Counted from the stretch's first letter, positions 7,330 through 14,806 are shown. The stretch is 17,263 nt of DNA from Nitrospirota bacterium (GCA_021789735.1 JAJYJB010000055.1:1-17263), one strand, 5' to 3'. Made by a program: numbers and translations. Notes: generated from the letters alone by a model not told the origin.

Positions 7330-7617
7330 TCATTTAAAAAGGCCCCCTTGCTGGAACCGTCCCACATTTTTTGTATGTCTGCCAGCAAGCAGCTCCTTTA
7401 TCATGAGCCTGTGCTGGAAGACCATAAGTTTGTTTATCTTGCTTGATAAATCCGGCATGCCCACGATGCGCGAGTAGTTTACGTCCTTGGAGGCCAGCAC
7501 CTCGCCCTTGTGGTAAAGGAAGGTACGAACGACAGGGACCCTTAAAGCGCAGTCTTCGGTCTGCACGTGATACATCTTTCCGCCGAAAGGCACATTCGTG
7601 TTAAATCCCGCCCTCAT
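7330..7617 (-). CDS. Conserved small protein of unknown function ('MRAGFNTNV' family)
   Basis: A 95-residue protein beginning MRAGFNTNVPFGGKMYHVQTED, then a short-strand region (VPVVRTFLYHKGEVLASKDVNYSRIV) and an amphipathic helical C-terminal half (LSSKINKLMVFQHRLMIKELL). I recall this N-terminal pattern in small uncharacterised proteins of Nitrospirota and Desulfobacterota, but I know of no function. The frame extends upstream to an ATG at 7671, but that extension is encoded by the right arm of a perfect hairpin, so ATG at 7617 is preferred. No Shine-Dalgarno is visible; TATAAT lies about 10 bases before the ATG, so a leaderless transcript is possible. It lies between the SHOCT lipoprotein gene and ftsE in the same direction, with gaps of 143 and 150 bp. 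Confidence 0.7.
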   Translation of the reverse strand: MRAGFNTNVPFGGKMYHVQTEDCALRVPVVRTFLYHKGEVLASKDVNYSRIVGMPDLSSKINKLMVFQHRLMIKELLAGRHTKNVGRFQQGGLFK

Positions 7618-7636
7618 GGACGTTTTATTATATAAA

Positions 7637-7685
7637 CCCTTAAGTAAAAAATGGAAGTGGAAGCTTTCCATTTTTTACTTAAGGG
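7637..7685. repeat. Perfect 20-bp inverted repeat (hairpin), 9-nt loop
   Basis: Arms 7637-7656 and 7666-7685 are exact reverse complements (20 of 20), separated by 9 nt. The arms start CCCTTAAG and include an A6/T6 run. On the minus strand the hairpin follows the SHOCT gene and is followed by TTTATATAATAAAA, so it could end that transcript, although the T tract is poor. It also lies only 20 bases before the ATG of the small conserved gene. CCCTTAAG occurs once more at 7719-7726. Confidence 0.85.
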
Positions 7686-7760
7686 GCAGGAAGGCGAAAA
7701 TTCTCCCGCCCTCCCTTGCCCTTAAGCCGGTCCCTGTGAACAAAAATAATCCGTCAGCTC

Positions 7761-8648
7761 TTATCTGCCCGATACTCGCCCCATGGCCCTTTTGTATTCC
7801 TTCTCGGTAAGCACCCCGCTTTTATAGAGGTCTTCGAGCTTCCGCATCTGGTCAAGCCTGTTTTTGGCCCTGTCAAAGTCCTGATCGGAGAGCACGCCGC
7901 TTGCATGGAGGTTTTCCAGCTCCCTGAGCTTTTTTTCGCCTGCCGCGCTTGTTTCAGGCCGGCCGGCGTTTCCCATCGGCCGGGCCCCGGAGACTGCGGC
8001 GCCGCCTGAGGGAGGGGTTTTTCCTGTTTTTTCCCCCTGGGCATGGGGCTGCATTTGGGTCTCGGCCATGATGTGGTCCTGCTTACCTTGAAGGAAGCTG
8101 GCAAGTGTTACGGCTATCCTTTTGGCCTGCGCGCGGTTCAGCATGCGGGCTATCAGGTCGTAGTCCTGCCCGAAATACTCACTCCTGCTCTTGACCGGTA
8201 TGGAATCGTTTATTATGCGCCTGCCCGCCATGGTCATGACCACCGTGACGTCATGTGCGCCCTCCGCATAATGGACTGTGGAAGCGCCAGACCATGCATC
8301 ATAGGGCTGACGCCCTTTGTTGAAATATTCCCATTTCCCTTTTATGTCCAGCCGGAGCACAGCATCGGCTGCGGCGCCTTTTTCGTATGGATAGACGATC
8401 CCCCTGAAGACCTGCAGCTTCTCAAGCTCCGCGGCGATCAGTGGGCCGTAAGGACTGTTTGTCTTCGCTCTCCCCTGGCTCTGCACCCCAGGGGCCTCAT
8501 TGACCACAAGACCCACCGTAATGGGAATGGGTGAGGTAGACTCATAGACAGGCGCCGGAGGGACCTTGACGGTGGTTGAAGCCATGGCGCAGGCGCCCAT
8601 GGAAATTGCGGCCAAAAGGAAAAAAGCCATGAACAGAGATTTTCTCAT
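7761..8648 (-). CDS. Lipoprotein with two tandem SHOCT motifs
   Basis: The 295-residue product starts with a lipoprotein-type signal peptide (MRKSLFMAFFLLAAISMGAC, Cys20 as likely lipidation site, lipobox MGAC somewhat non-canonical). The middle domain (about 40-185), with GLVVNEAPGVQS and a predicted mixed alpha/beta pattern, is not recognised. A Gly/Pro/Gln-rich linker (about 195-235) leads to two C-terminal SHOCT-like repeats: LRELENLHASGVLSDQDFDRAK and MRKLEDLYKSGVLTEKEYKRAM. SHOCT is a short helical hairpin often found at protein ends, possibly for oligomerisation. A strong GGGAGG ribosome binding site lies 10 bases before the ATG, and a promoter candidate sits just upstream, after the porin terminator, so it is probably its own transcription unit. 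Cellular role is unknown; an envelope location is likely. Confidence 0.75.
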   Translation of the reverse strand: MRKSLFMAFFLLAAISMGACAMASTTVKVPPAPVYESTSPIPITVGLVVNEAPGVQSQGRAKTNSPYGPLIAAELEKLQVFRGIVYPYEKGAAADAVLRLDIKGKWEYFNKGRQPYDAWSGASTVHYAEGAHDVTVVMTMAGRRIINDSIPVKSRSEYFGQDYDLIARMLNRAQAKRIAVTLASFLQGKQDHIMAETQMQPHAQGEKTGKTPPSGGAAVSGARPMGNAGRPETSAAGEKKLRELENLHASGVLSDQDFDRAKNRLDQMRKLEDLYKSGVLTEKEYKRAMGRVSGR

Positions 8649-8685
8649 CTTTTTTTGCCTCCCCGAAAGGGCACGGTTTTAGACT

Positions 8686-8715
8686 AATCTACATTTCCGC
8701 CACTTCAATTATCAA
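8686..8715 (-). promoter_or_regulatory. Candidate promoter for the SHOCT lipoprotein gene
   Basis: On the minus strand TTGATA (8715-8710), an 18-base spacer and TAGATT (8691-8686) lie 38 bases before the ATG and directly after the porin terminator. The position is good and the match is moderate. Confidence 0.4.
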
Positions 8716-8727
8716 GCCCGGGAGCGG

Positions 8728-8760
8728 AAAAAAAGGGAGGGTCCTTTGAAAGGACCCTCC
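8728..8760 (-). terminator. Strong intrinsic terminator of the porin gene
   Basis: A perfect GC-rich stem GGAGGGTCC / GGACCCTCC (8760-8752 and 8744-8736 on the minus strand; the TTT/AAA between also match) is followed after one C by seven T (8734-8728). It ends transcription from the porin, whose stop lies 66 bases upstream. Confidence 0.9.
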
Positions 8761-8826
8761 TAGGCCTTCGATCTAGAATAGCCGAGGGCGGTTAGGAATC
8801 CCGAGGTTTTTTTATGCTCCAAACAC

Positions 8827-10275
8827 CTAAAAATCTACGTTGAACGTAAGATATACGTCATTTGCGTTCTTAATGGGCGCAAACATCTGTGCGTTGGCCG
8901 GGCTCGAGAGGTCGTCCATGGACACGGAAGCGCCATCCCAGTTGTTGGAACCCGTGTTCTGGAAATCATAGTGCTGGAAGCCCAGCCTGAAGAAGGCAAG
9001 GCCCACCTTGTCAATGGGTTTGGAATGCAGCTCCTGTATAACATAGACCTCATAGACGTTGCCCCTCGTGCCAAGCTTCGAGGTCCAGATGTCGTCGGCC
9101 GCGGGGGCAAAAGCCATCCAGTTCCTGGAGCCGTGGTTGAACTCCGCGCCGATCTTCGTGCGGGTGGTGTCTATGTCATAGCGCGCCCCTATGTACACGG
9201 CCCAGCCGGTGTGGCTTGCGTGCAGATCGCCACCAAGCCCGGGCCCGTTATTGAGGAGACCGGGCAGATCGGCCTGGGGTATCTGGTTGTTGAATGCCGT
9301 CTCAAAGGCTTGCGCCTGGTTGCCGTTGGGGTGGGACACGCTGAGCGCGCCGGCGACGAAATAGTTGATATTCCTGATCTGGCCGTTGGCCAGGGCGCCA
9401 TACTGGTCTATGTCGCCAAGATTGCTGGCTGGCTGCAATGTAATGGGAGCGGGGCTGTAGGGCGTCGTGAACTCGTAGTCGGGCGGAGCGTCAAAGAGGT
9501 CTATCGCCCTGTCCCACTGGAGTTGGATCTCAAGCTGGTCCGTGTTGTAAGGGACCACGACAAATCCCACCATCTGGGTGTCATGGAGCTGGTTTTGCGA
9601 CATGCTCCTTTGGAACCCCTTGCCGTAGCAGAGCTTGACATAAGCGCCAGGCAGGGCCGGGATGTAAGGGGCCCAGCCGGTCGAAAGGCCGTCGAACGCA
9701 TAATCTATAAGGTAATTGGGCACGCCAGCCGTGCCCACGGCCAGGGCGTTCCGCCTTAAGTTACCGGGGATGCCGCCGGTCGAGGGCCTTCTGCCAATTG
9801 AAAACCATACGGGCGCGCCGCCGATGCCGTACCACGTGGCGTAGGCATAATCCACGTTGACAAAATCGCTGCCCGGGACGTGGCCAAGGTCTCCGTCGAA
9901 AACCCCAGCCCTGTCAAAAAAGAGGTCCGCCTGCGTCACCGGGGTGGAAGAGTCGCTGCCCCACGCCTTGTACATCAGGAGGCGGGCCTTGACGTTTACG
10001 TTTTCAAGCACTTTCGCCAGAATGTTGATCCCAAACCGGTTGGTCAGCAGTGTATTTTTCCTGTAGTCCTGTCCGGCAATCGGGTTGAAATTGCCTTGCA
10101 ATGCACTTTGAAATGGAACATAGGAAGGCGTCGACCCCTGCAGGTAATCGAGCCTCGTCTGGATATCGCCGCCCAAACTGAGCCACGAGGTCACATCCTT
10201 TTGCGCAAAGACGTTTAACGGCAAAATAAGCATTACGGCCAACGGCAAAAGCAGCAAATACAGAAACTTCTTCAT
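8827..10275 (-). CDS. DUF3373-like outer-membrane beta-barrel protein (porin-like)
   Basis: The 482-residue product has a Sec signal peptide (MKKFLYLLLLPLAVMLILPLNVFA, cleavage likely before Q25). It continues with alternating short strands rich in Tyr, Trp and Gly, and ends in LTFNVDF, the terminal Phe signature of outer-membrane barrels. The N-terminal part (GGDIQTRLDYL, then NTLLTNRFGINILAKVLENVNVKARLLMYKAWG) matches my memory of the DUF3373 family, whose substrate is unknown. Other blocks include WFSIGRRPSTGG and IGARYDIDTTRTKIGAEFNHGSRNW. It presumably forms a pore or transporter in the outer membrane. The gene has a strong GAGGAGG ribosome binding site, its own promoter, a structured leader of about 110 nt and a strong terminator, so it is monocistronic. 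Its location after a cobalamin operon may be chance. Confidence 0.8.
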   Translation of the reverse strand: MKKFLYLLLLPLAVMLILPLNVFAQKDVTSWLSLGGDIQTRLDYLQGSTPSYVPFQSALQGNFNPIAGQDYRKNTLLTNRFGINILAKVLENVNVKARLLMYKAWGSDSSTPVTQADLFFDRAGVFDGDLGHVPGSDFVNVDYAYATWYGIGGAPVWFSIGRRPSTGGIPGNLRRNALAVGTAGVPNYLIDYAFDGLSTGWAPYIPALPGAYVKLCYGKGFQRSMSQNQLHDTQMVGFVVVPYNTDQLEIQLQWDRAIDLFDAPPDYEFTTPYSPAPITLQPASNLGDIDQYGALANGQIRNINYFVAGALSVSHPNGNQAQAFETAFNNQIPQADLPGLLNNGPGLGGDLHASHTGWAVYIGARYDIDTTRTKIGAEFNHGSRNWMAFAPAADDIWTSKLGTRGNVYEVYVIQELHSKPIDKVGLAFFRLGFQHYDFQNTGSNNWDGASVSMDDLSSPANAQMFAPIKNANDVYLTFNVDF

Positions 10276-10316
10276 CCCTTTTCCTCCTCTTCCTCCGGTT
10301 TTTTTTAGTAGTAACT

Positions 10317-10382
10317 ACCCCGCTCCACGGCCGCTGACGGCCTTCGGGTTTCTCTATTTCCGGTTTTCCCTTCCCACGGGGT
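10317..10382 (-). ncRNA. Putative structured leader RNA of the porin gene
   Basis: On the minus strand a 6-bp closing stem ACCCCG (10382-10377) / CGGGGT (10322-10317) encloses a perfect 5-bp hairpin GGCCG-TCAG-CGGCC (10342-10329) and a second purine-rich arm with GGGAAAACC and AGAAACCC that may pair GGG/CCC. The predicted transcription start (about 10386) is just before the closing stem. I cannot match it to a known riboswitch class. Confidence 0.4.
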
Positions 10383-10392
10383 TTTGTGGAAG

Positions 10393-10422
10393 ATGTTAAG
10401 AGATTCGAAACTTGTTTGTCAA
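10393..10422 (-). promoter_or_regulatory. Promoter of the porin gene
   Basis: On the minus strand a consensus -35 TTGACA (10422-10417), an 18-base spacer and TAACAT (10398-10393) predict a transcript start near 10386, about 110 bases before the ATG. The surrounding 60 bases are AT-rich compared with the rest of the window. The whole 220-bp gap 10276-10495 holds this promoter, the leader structure and a 15-bp dyad at 10444-10458, and no gene. Confidence 0.55.
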
Positions 10423-10495
10423 TGTATTTTCTATATTATTAACGGACTTACTAAATCCAGTTATAAGGGGATTTTCGAAGCGGAAAATAAAAAAA

Positions 10496-11653
10496 TCACG
10501 GGCGGGACAAAAAATCGCGGATGGTGTCTAAAAGCAGTCTGTTCTCACGCCTTTTTTTAATGGCAATCCTTATGAACCCCTCACCAAGCCCCGGGAAATT
10601 GGAACAGTCCCTTACAAGTATGCCCTTTCGAAAAAGCCGTTCTATAAGCCCCCCCGGCCTTTTGATCTTTATCAGGAAGAAATTGGCCGCCGTGGGCAGA
10701 TGCCATATGCCCTCCTCCGTGAGCCGCCTGCCAATGTATTCCCTTTCCCTTTCCATGAGCCTCAGGGTCTTTTGCGCGTGCGCGGTGTCGTCCAGCGCGG
10801 CCATTGCCGCCTCTATCGCAGGGGTGTTCACGCTCCATGGCTCCTTGCATCCAAGCGTCTTTTCCGCGTCGCTCGCGGAGCCAAAGACCGCATAGCCGAT
10901 CCTGAAGCCGGTGAGCGCATGGAACTTGGTCATCGAGCGCAGGACTATGAGCCATGTTTTTTTTCTGTTTCCCTTTCCTTTGATGGCATCTACCACCAGT
11001 GACTGCCCGGGGCAAAAATCCATGAAGGCCTCGTCCACCACGAGGCGGCAGCGCGCCTTTGCGGCCTCGACCGCAAGCCTTGCCATCGCCTCCCTGCCCA
11101 GCAGTTGCCCCGTGGGGTTATTGGGATTGCAGATAAAGGCCATGTCCGCGCCAGAGGCCCGCATGTCGCGAAGGAAGCGGTCAAGATCAAACGGGCCCGT
11201 TCCTTTATTTAACGGGTCGCTTTTGGACACGCGCACCCTCGCCCCTGAAAGCAGGGCAGCCCGGCCGTATTCGCTGAACGTGGGCCCGTGTATTAAAACG
11301 GTCTTTGGCCTGAAGGCGCGGGGGATAAGATATATAAGCTCCGTGCTGCCGTTTCCGACTATCACCCGGCCGGAAAAAGCCTCCCCTTTTTCAGGGGCCC
11401 TAAGCATGCGCTCTATCCGGCGGGCAAGCTCGCACGCATGCGGCGGAGGATAATTCCCGATGTTCCGCCCGCTCATGGCATCCGATGCGGCATTGAGGGC
11501 CTTGGGTGATGCCCCCAAGGGATTGATGGATGCGCTGAAATCTATTATCTCGTGGACGGGAATGCCTGTGAGGCGCGAGGCCCGGTGCACATCCCCGCCG
11601 TGCCCGCCAAAACTGCCTCCGTGCGGCCTTTTTTTGTCCATCCGGTCAGCCAT
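10496..11653 (-). CDS. cobD: L-threonine-O-3-phosphate decarboxylase CobD-like (PLP aminotransferase fold)
   Basis: The 385-residue fold-type I PLP enzyme begins with HGGSFGGHGGDVHRASRLTG and IIDFSASINPLG, the hallmark N-terminus of CobD/CobC-type threonine-phosphate decarboxylases. PLP-binding features are CNPNNPTG (175-182), Asp207 in VVDEAF, the Schiff-base Lys243 in RSMTKFHA, and Arg251 in GFRIGY. It makes (R)-1-amino-2-propanol phosphate, the linker that CbiB joins to cobyric acid. Histidinol-phosphate aminotransferase is the nearest alternative, but the N-terminal motif and cob neighbours argue against it. It is the last gene of the cob run and overlaps cbiB by 8 bp. A second ATG at 11641 is possible. 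No clear terminator follows the stop. Confidence 0.92.
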   Translation of the reverse strand: MADRMDKKRPHGGSFGGHGGDVHRASRLTGIPVHEIIDFSASINPLGASPKALNAASDAMSGRNIGNYPPPHACELARRIERMLRAPEKGEAFSGRVIVGNGSTELIYLIPRAFRPKTVLIHGPTFSEYGRAALLSGARVRVSKSDPLNKGTGPFDLDRFLRDMRASGADMAFICNPNNPTGQLLGREAMARLAVEAAKARCRLVVDEAFMDFCPGQSLVVDAIKGKGNRKKTWLIVLRSMTKFHALTGFRIGYAVFGSASDAEKTLGCKEPWSVNTPAIEAAMAALDDTAHAQKTLRLMEREREYIGRRLTEEGIWHLPTAANFFLIKIKRPGGLIERLFRKGILVRDCSNFPGLGEGFIRIAIKKRRENRLLLDTIRDFLSRP

Positions 11654-12623
11654 GCAACAGGCGTGAGGCCAGCCCGGTTATCACGACCGCCATCAGGCCT
11701 GCCCCAAGGAGAGAGGCAAGGGTTGTGAGCCTTTGCGCCATTTCCGCCCTTTGCGCATCAAGCGGCAAGTGCCCTCTGCCGATAAAGGGCTTTTCAACCA
11801 GTCTGCCGCCGTACGCCGCCGGACCCCCAAGGGTTATGTCCAGCGCCCCTGCCATTGCGGCCATGGGCACTCCGCTGTTAGGACTGGGGTGCTTCCTTCC
11901 ATCCCGGAACATGGTCTTTGCCGGCCCCATGAACCCAAAACCCATAACGGCCGAAGCTATGCAGAGGGAAAGTCCGGTGATCCTTGAGGGCAGCAGGTTG
12001 GCCAGGTCGTCAACCCTGGCAGAGGCCCATCCAAAAAGCCTGTATTTCTCGTTCTTGTAGCCAACCATGGAGTCGAGCGTGTTTATTGCCTTGTATGCCA
12101 TGGCAAGTGGCAGGCCCCCTATCAAATAGTAGAACACAGGTGCCAGGACCCCATCGGAGGCGTTTTCGGCCAGGCTTTCAATGACAGCCTTAAGCGCGGC
12201 CTGGGCGTCAAGACCCGCGGTGTCCCTGCCCACAAGGCTCTTTAGCCGCGCGCGGGCCTTGTCCATCTCTCCGGCCTTTACAAGACCTGTTATCTTTGCC
12301 GCCTCGCCAGTGAGCCCTTTCAGGGCAATGGCCGTATAAAGCAGGGCCGCAAGGACCACTACGGACCAATGAGAAAGCGCCCCTTCAATGGCGTTTACCG
12401 CAACGAGGGTAACAAGGTAGGTGCCCCCAACCACCGTCAGGCAGAGAATGATGCCAGCCAGGCGCGCTTTTTTGGGCATCGCCCTCCTTAAAACCCATTC
12501 GAGGGCCTCCTCCGCCTTGCCGATCAGCCGCACCGGATGCGGAAGGAAGTAAAAAAGCCGCTCCGGCTCCCCGATCGCAAAATCAAGCCCAAAGGCGAGG
12601 CAAAGGACTATTATTCTGTGCAT
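11646..12623 (-). CDS. cbiB: Adenosylcobinamide-phosphate synthase CbiB
   Basis: The 325-residue integral membrane protein opens with LCLAFGLDFAIGEPERLFYFLPHPVRLIGK, the conserved CbiB/CobD N-terminal pattern. It continues with membrane helices (about 57-78, 83-105) and the family blocks ESLAENASDGVLAPVFYYLIGGLPLAMAYKAINTLDSMVGYKNEKY (about 169-215) and ARVDDLANLLPSRITG. It condenses adenosylcobyric acid with aminopropanol phosphate, the product of the downstream CobD, in the inner membrane. It follows cobQ by about 20 very AT-rich bases with no Shine-Dalgarno visible, unlike the ATGA overlaps elsewhere in this operon. Family identification is firm. Confidence 0.94.
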   Translation of the reverse strand: MHRIIVLCLAFGLDFAIGEPERLFYFLPHPVRLIGKAEEALEWVLRRAMPKKARLAGIILCLTVVGGTYLVTLVAVNAIEGALSHWSVVVLAALLYTAIALKGLTGEAAKITGLVKAGEMDKARARLKSLVGRDTAGLDAQAALKAVIESLAENASDGVLAPVFYYLIGGLPLAMAYKAINTLDSMVGYKNEKYRLFGWASARVDDLANLLPSRITGLSLCIASAVMGFGFMGPAKTMFRDGRKHPSPNSGVPMAAMAGALDITLGGPAAYGGRLVEKPFIGRGHLPLDAQRAEMAQRLTTLASLLGAGLMAVVITGLASRLLHG

Positions 12624-12643
12624 TTTAAATTTTTCAAAAAATT

Positions 12644-14143
12644 TTATTTTCCGATGAGGTCTTCGATATACCCTATGTCCAGGTTCTCCCTTATCGCGTC
12701 TGCCATTGCGTCTATGCCTTCCTCCCGGACAGCCCCATATTTTACAGGGGCCCTTTGCGGCAAGCCCGCGCGGGCCCTCAACCCATTTAATAACCTGCCC
12801 CGGAAGGCGTCGTTATCGAAGAGTCCGTGAATATACGTGCCCCAGACGCCATCCTTTCTTGAACCGTCCCGGACAATCTCTCCGGTTGCCAGGCGCTTTA
12901 GTTCAAACAGCCCGATGTCCCCGGTGGAGCGGCCCATGTGCACCTCGTAGCCCGAAAGCCGTTCCGCACCGCCGCCCGCTTCAAATGCCTCTACTTGTGA
13001 CGTCACCTTTGGGTCTTCAAGCACCGTCTCGATGTCCAGGAGTCCCATACCCCTTATTTCCCCAAATTCGCTCTCAACCCCGGAAGGGTCTTTTATGGCA
13101 TGCCCCAGCATCTGAAGGCCCCCGCACATCCCTATGAGCGGGACGCCCTTTTTTACCGCCCCCTTGATCGAGGCCTCCACTCCAGAATCCCTAAGCAAAA
13201 GGAGGTCCCTGCTGGTGTTCTTGGAACCCGGTATGATGACCAGGTCCGCCCCTTTGATCTCCCCGGGTCTCAAAGAATATGCGACCTCCACGTCGGGCTC
13301 CAGAGCCAGGGGCTCAAAATCCGTGAAGTTGGAGATAAAGCGGTTCCTTATCACCACTATCCGGAGCGCCCGCCCCCCGGGCAGCATGCCGCGGCCCACT
13401 GAAAGCGAAAGCGAATCTTCCTCGGAAAGCGGATGTTTCATGTACGGCAGTACCCCAAGGCATGGCATGCCGGTCTTTCCTGTCAGCATTTCAAGCCCCG
13501 GGGCCAGGATTTCCATGTCCCCCCTGAACTTGTTGATTATATACCCCCTGATTAACGTACTGTCCCCGCCCTGGAAAAAGACGGTGCCGTAAAGGGAGGC
13601 GAAGACCCCGCCCCGTTCTATGTCCCCAACCAGCAGGGCGGCCGCGCCAGCGTGCTTTGCCATCCGCATGTTCACGATGTCCTTGTCCATCAGGTTTATC
13701 TCTGAGGGGCTGCCCGCCCCCTCCATCACTATCAGCTCGTGCCCCCCCGCAAGCCTGCGATAGGCGGAAGTCACTATGTCCCAGGCATCGGCCCCGAACT
13801 CATAATACTGCCTGGCGGTCATGTTCCCGATCGAACGGCCGTTCGCGATGACCTGGCAGCCGGCGTCCCCGGTTGCCTTAAGGAGTATGGGGTTCATGTC
13901 GGTTGTGGCCTCAGCCCTGGCCGCCTCAGCCTGAAGCGCCTGCGCCCTGCCTATCTCCCCGCCGTCTTTCGTGATAAAGCAGTTGAGGGCCATGTTCTGC
14001 GCTTTGAAGGGGACGGCATCTATGCCCATATCGGAAAGCACCCTTAAAAGGCCGGTCACGATGAGGCTTTTACCAACGCCTGAGCCGGTGCCAAGCACCA
14101 TGATGGGCCTCAGCTTGCGTGCGTTTTTTCCGCTTTTGGCCAT
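12644..14143 (-). CDS. cobQ: Adenosylcobyric acid synthase CobQ/CbiP
   Basis: A roughly 500-residue two-domain amidotransferase. The N-terminal dethiobiotin-synthetase-like ATPase part has GTGSGVGKS (about 18-26), then PFKAQNMALN and the acceptor-binding block EIGRAQALQAEAA. The C-terminal class I glutamine amidotransferase domain has IIPGSKNTSRD, nucleophile Cys in GMCGGLQMLG (about 340) and the catalytic His in WGTYIHGLFDN (about 439). It amidates four side chains of adenosylcobyrinic acid diamide. The start at ATG 14143 is preferred; a TTG two codons upstream (14149) is possible and has a GGGGG element about 9 bases before it. The CobC-like gene ends just 12 bases upstream. The usual Tyr of 'GGYQ' is Leu here, a mild variation. 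Confidence 0.95.
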   Translation of the reverse strand: MAKSGKNARKLRPIMVLGTGSGVGKSLIVTGLLRVLSDMGIDAVPFKAQNMALNCFITKDGGEIGRAQALQAEAARAEATTDMNPILLKATGDAGCQVIANGRSIGNMTARQYYEFGADAWDIVTSAYRRLAGGHELIVMEGAGSPSEINLMDKDIVNMRMAKHAGAAALLVGDIERGGVFASLYGTVFFQGGDSTLIRGYIINKFRGDMEILAPGLEMLTGKTGMPCLGVLPYMKHPLSEEDSLSLSVGRGMLPGGRALRIVVIRNRFISNFTDFEPLALEPDVEVAYSLRPGEIKGADLVIIPGSKNTSRDLLLLRDSGVEASIKGAVKKGVPLIGMCGGLQMLGHAIKDPSGVESEFGEIRGMGLLDIETVLEDPKVTSQVEAFEAGGGAERLSGYEVHMGRSTGDIGLFELKRLATGEIVRDGSRKDGVWGTYIHGLFDNDAFRGRLLNGLRARAGLPQRAPVKYGAVREEGIDAMADAIRENLDIGYIEDLIGK

Positions 14144-14155
14144 TTTCAATCTTTT

Positions 14156-14806
14156 TTACCCCCTGTGGACATAGTTCATGAACTGCACAACGGGCATTTT
14201 TGTTTTTGCCTTAGTCCCATCCCCGTATATCTCAACCAGGCTCAGGCATCCGAAATCAAGCGAGACGCGGAAGATGTTCCTGTAAGGCATTCCCAGGAAA
14301 TGGCAAAGGAGCGTCCTTAATATCCCGTTATGGGAGACCACCGCCGCCACCGCGCCGCCGGAAGTCTTCTCCCCGGACTCCGTTATCTCCTTGAGGGCGC
14401 GAAGGGCGCGCTTTTTCACCATGCTGCTGGACTCTCCGTCCACGGGGTTGTTTGTGAAAGGGTCCTTCACCCATTTGGCGAACTCGGAGGGATATTTTTT
14501 TTCTATCTCGTCAAACCGCATCCCTTCCCACTTGCCAAAAGCCCTTTCCCTGAGGAGCTCCATCCGGGTGACCTTCTGTACCCCAAGCCTTTCAGCCAGC
14601 ACCCCGGCGCTCTGGACGGCGCGCGTGAGGTCCGACGTGTACAGCGCGTCTATCTTTTTTCCATTGAGCATCTTTTCAAGGGCAAGTGCGGTTGCCTCCA
14701 TGTCCCTGAACCCTCCGGGGGTAAGCGGCACATCTATCTGCCCCTTGTAGCGGCCTTCAAGCCCCGTGCGCCCATGCCTAATCAGAAACAGCCTGAGGGG
14801 CCTCAT
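14156..14806 (-). CDS. cobC: Histidine-phosphatase-family protein, probable alpha-ribazole phosphatase CobC
   Basis: The 216-residue product has the phosphoglycerate-mutase-like RHG motif LIRHGRTGLEGRYKGQIDVPLTPGG (His11), TSDLTRAVQSA (about 58-68), the LRERAFGKWEGM block (about 84-95) and the second catalytic His in VVSHNGILRTLLCHFLGMP. The combination 'Y.G..DvpLt..G' and 'E..fG.wEG' is typical of alpha-ribazole-5'-phosphate phosphatases. Those enzymes remove phosphate in the last steps of nucleotide-loop assembly. The broad family also includes general phosphatases and mutases, but position between cobU (ATGA overlap) and cobQ makes CobC most likely. Acts in the cytoplasm. Confidence 0.85.
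   Translation of the reverse strand: MRPLRLFLIRHGRTGLEGRYKGQIDVPLTPGGFRDMEATALALEKMLNGKKIDALYTSDLTRAVQSAGVLAERLGVQKVTRMELLRERAFGKWEGMRFDEIEKKYPSEFAKWVKDPFTNNPVDGESSSMVKKRALRALKEITESGEKTSGGAVAAVVSHNGILRTLLCHFLGMPYRNIFRVSLDFGCLSLVEIYGDGTKAKTKMPVVQFMNYVHRG

Noticed and set aside
7618..7671. N-terminal extension of the small conserved protein to an ATG at 7671
   Set aside because: The extra 18 residues are partly encoded by the perfect hairpin and precede the conserved MRAGFNTNV start; it is better read as leader DNA.
10483..10496. T-rich stretch after cobD as an intrinsic terminator
   Set aside because: The nearby stem ATTTTC/GAAAAT comes after the T run on the minus strand and is followed by CCCC, the wrong order for a terminator.
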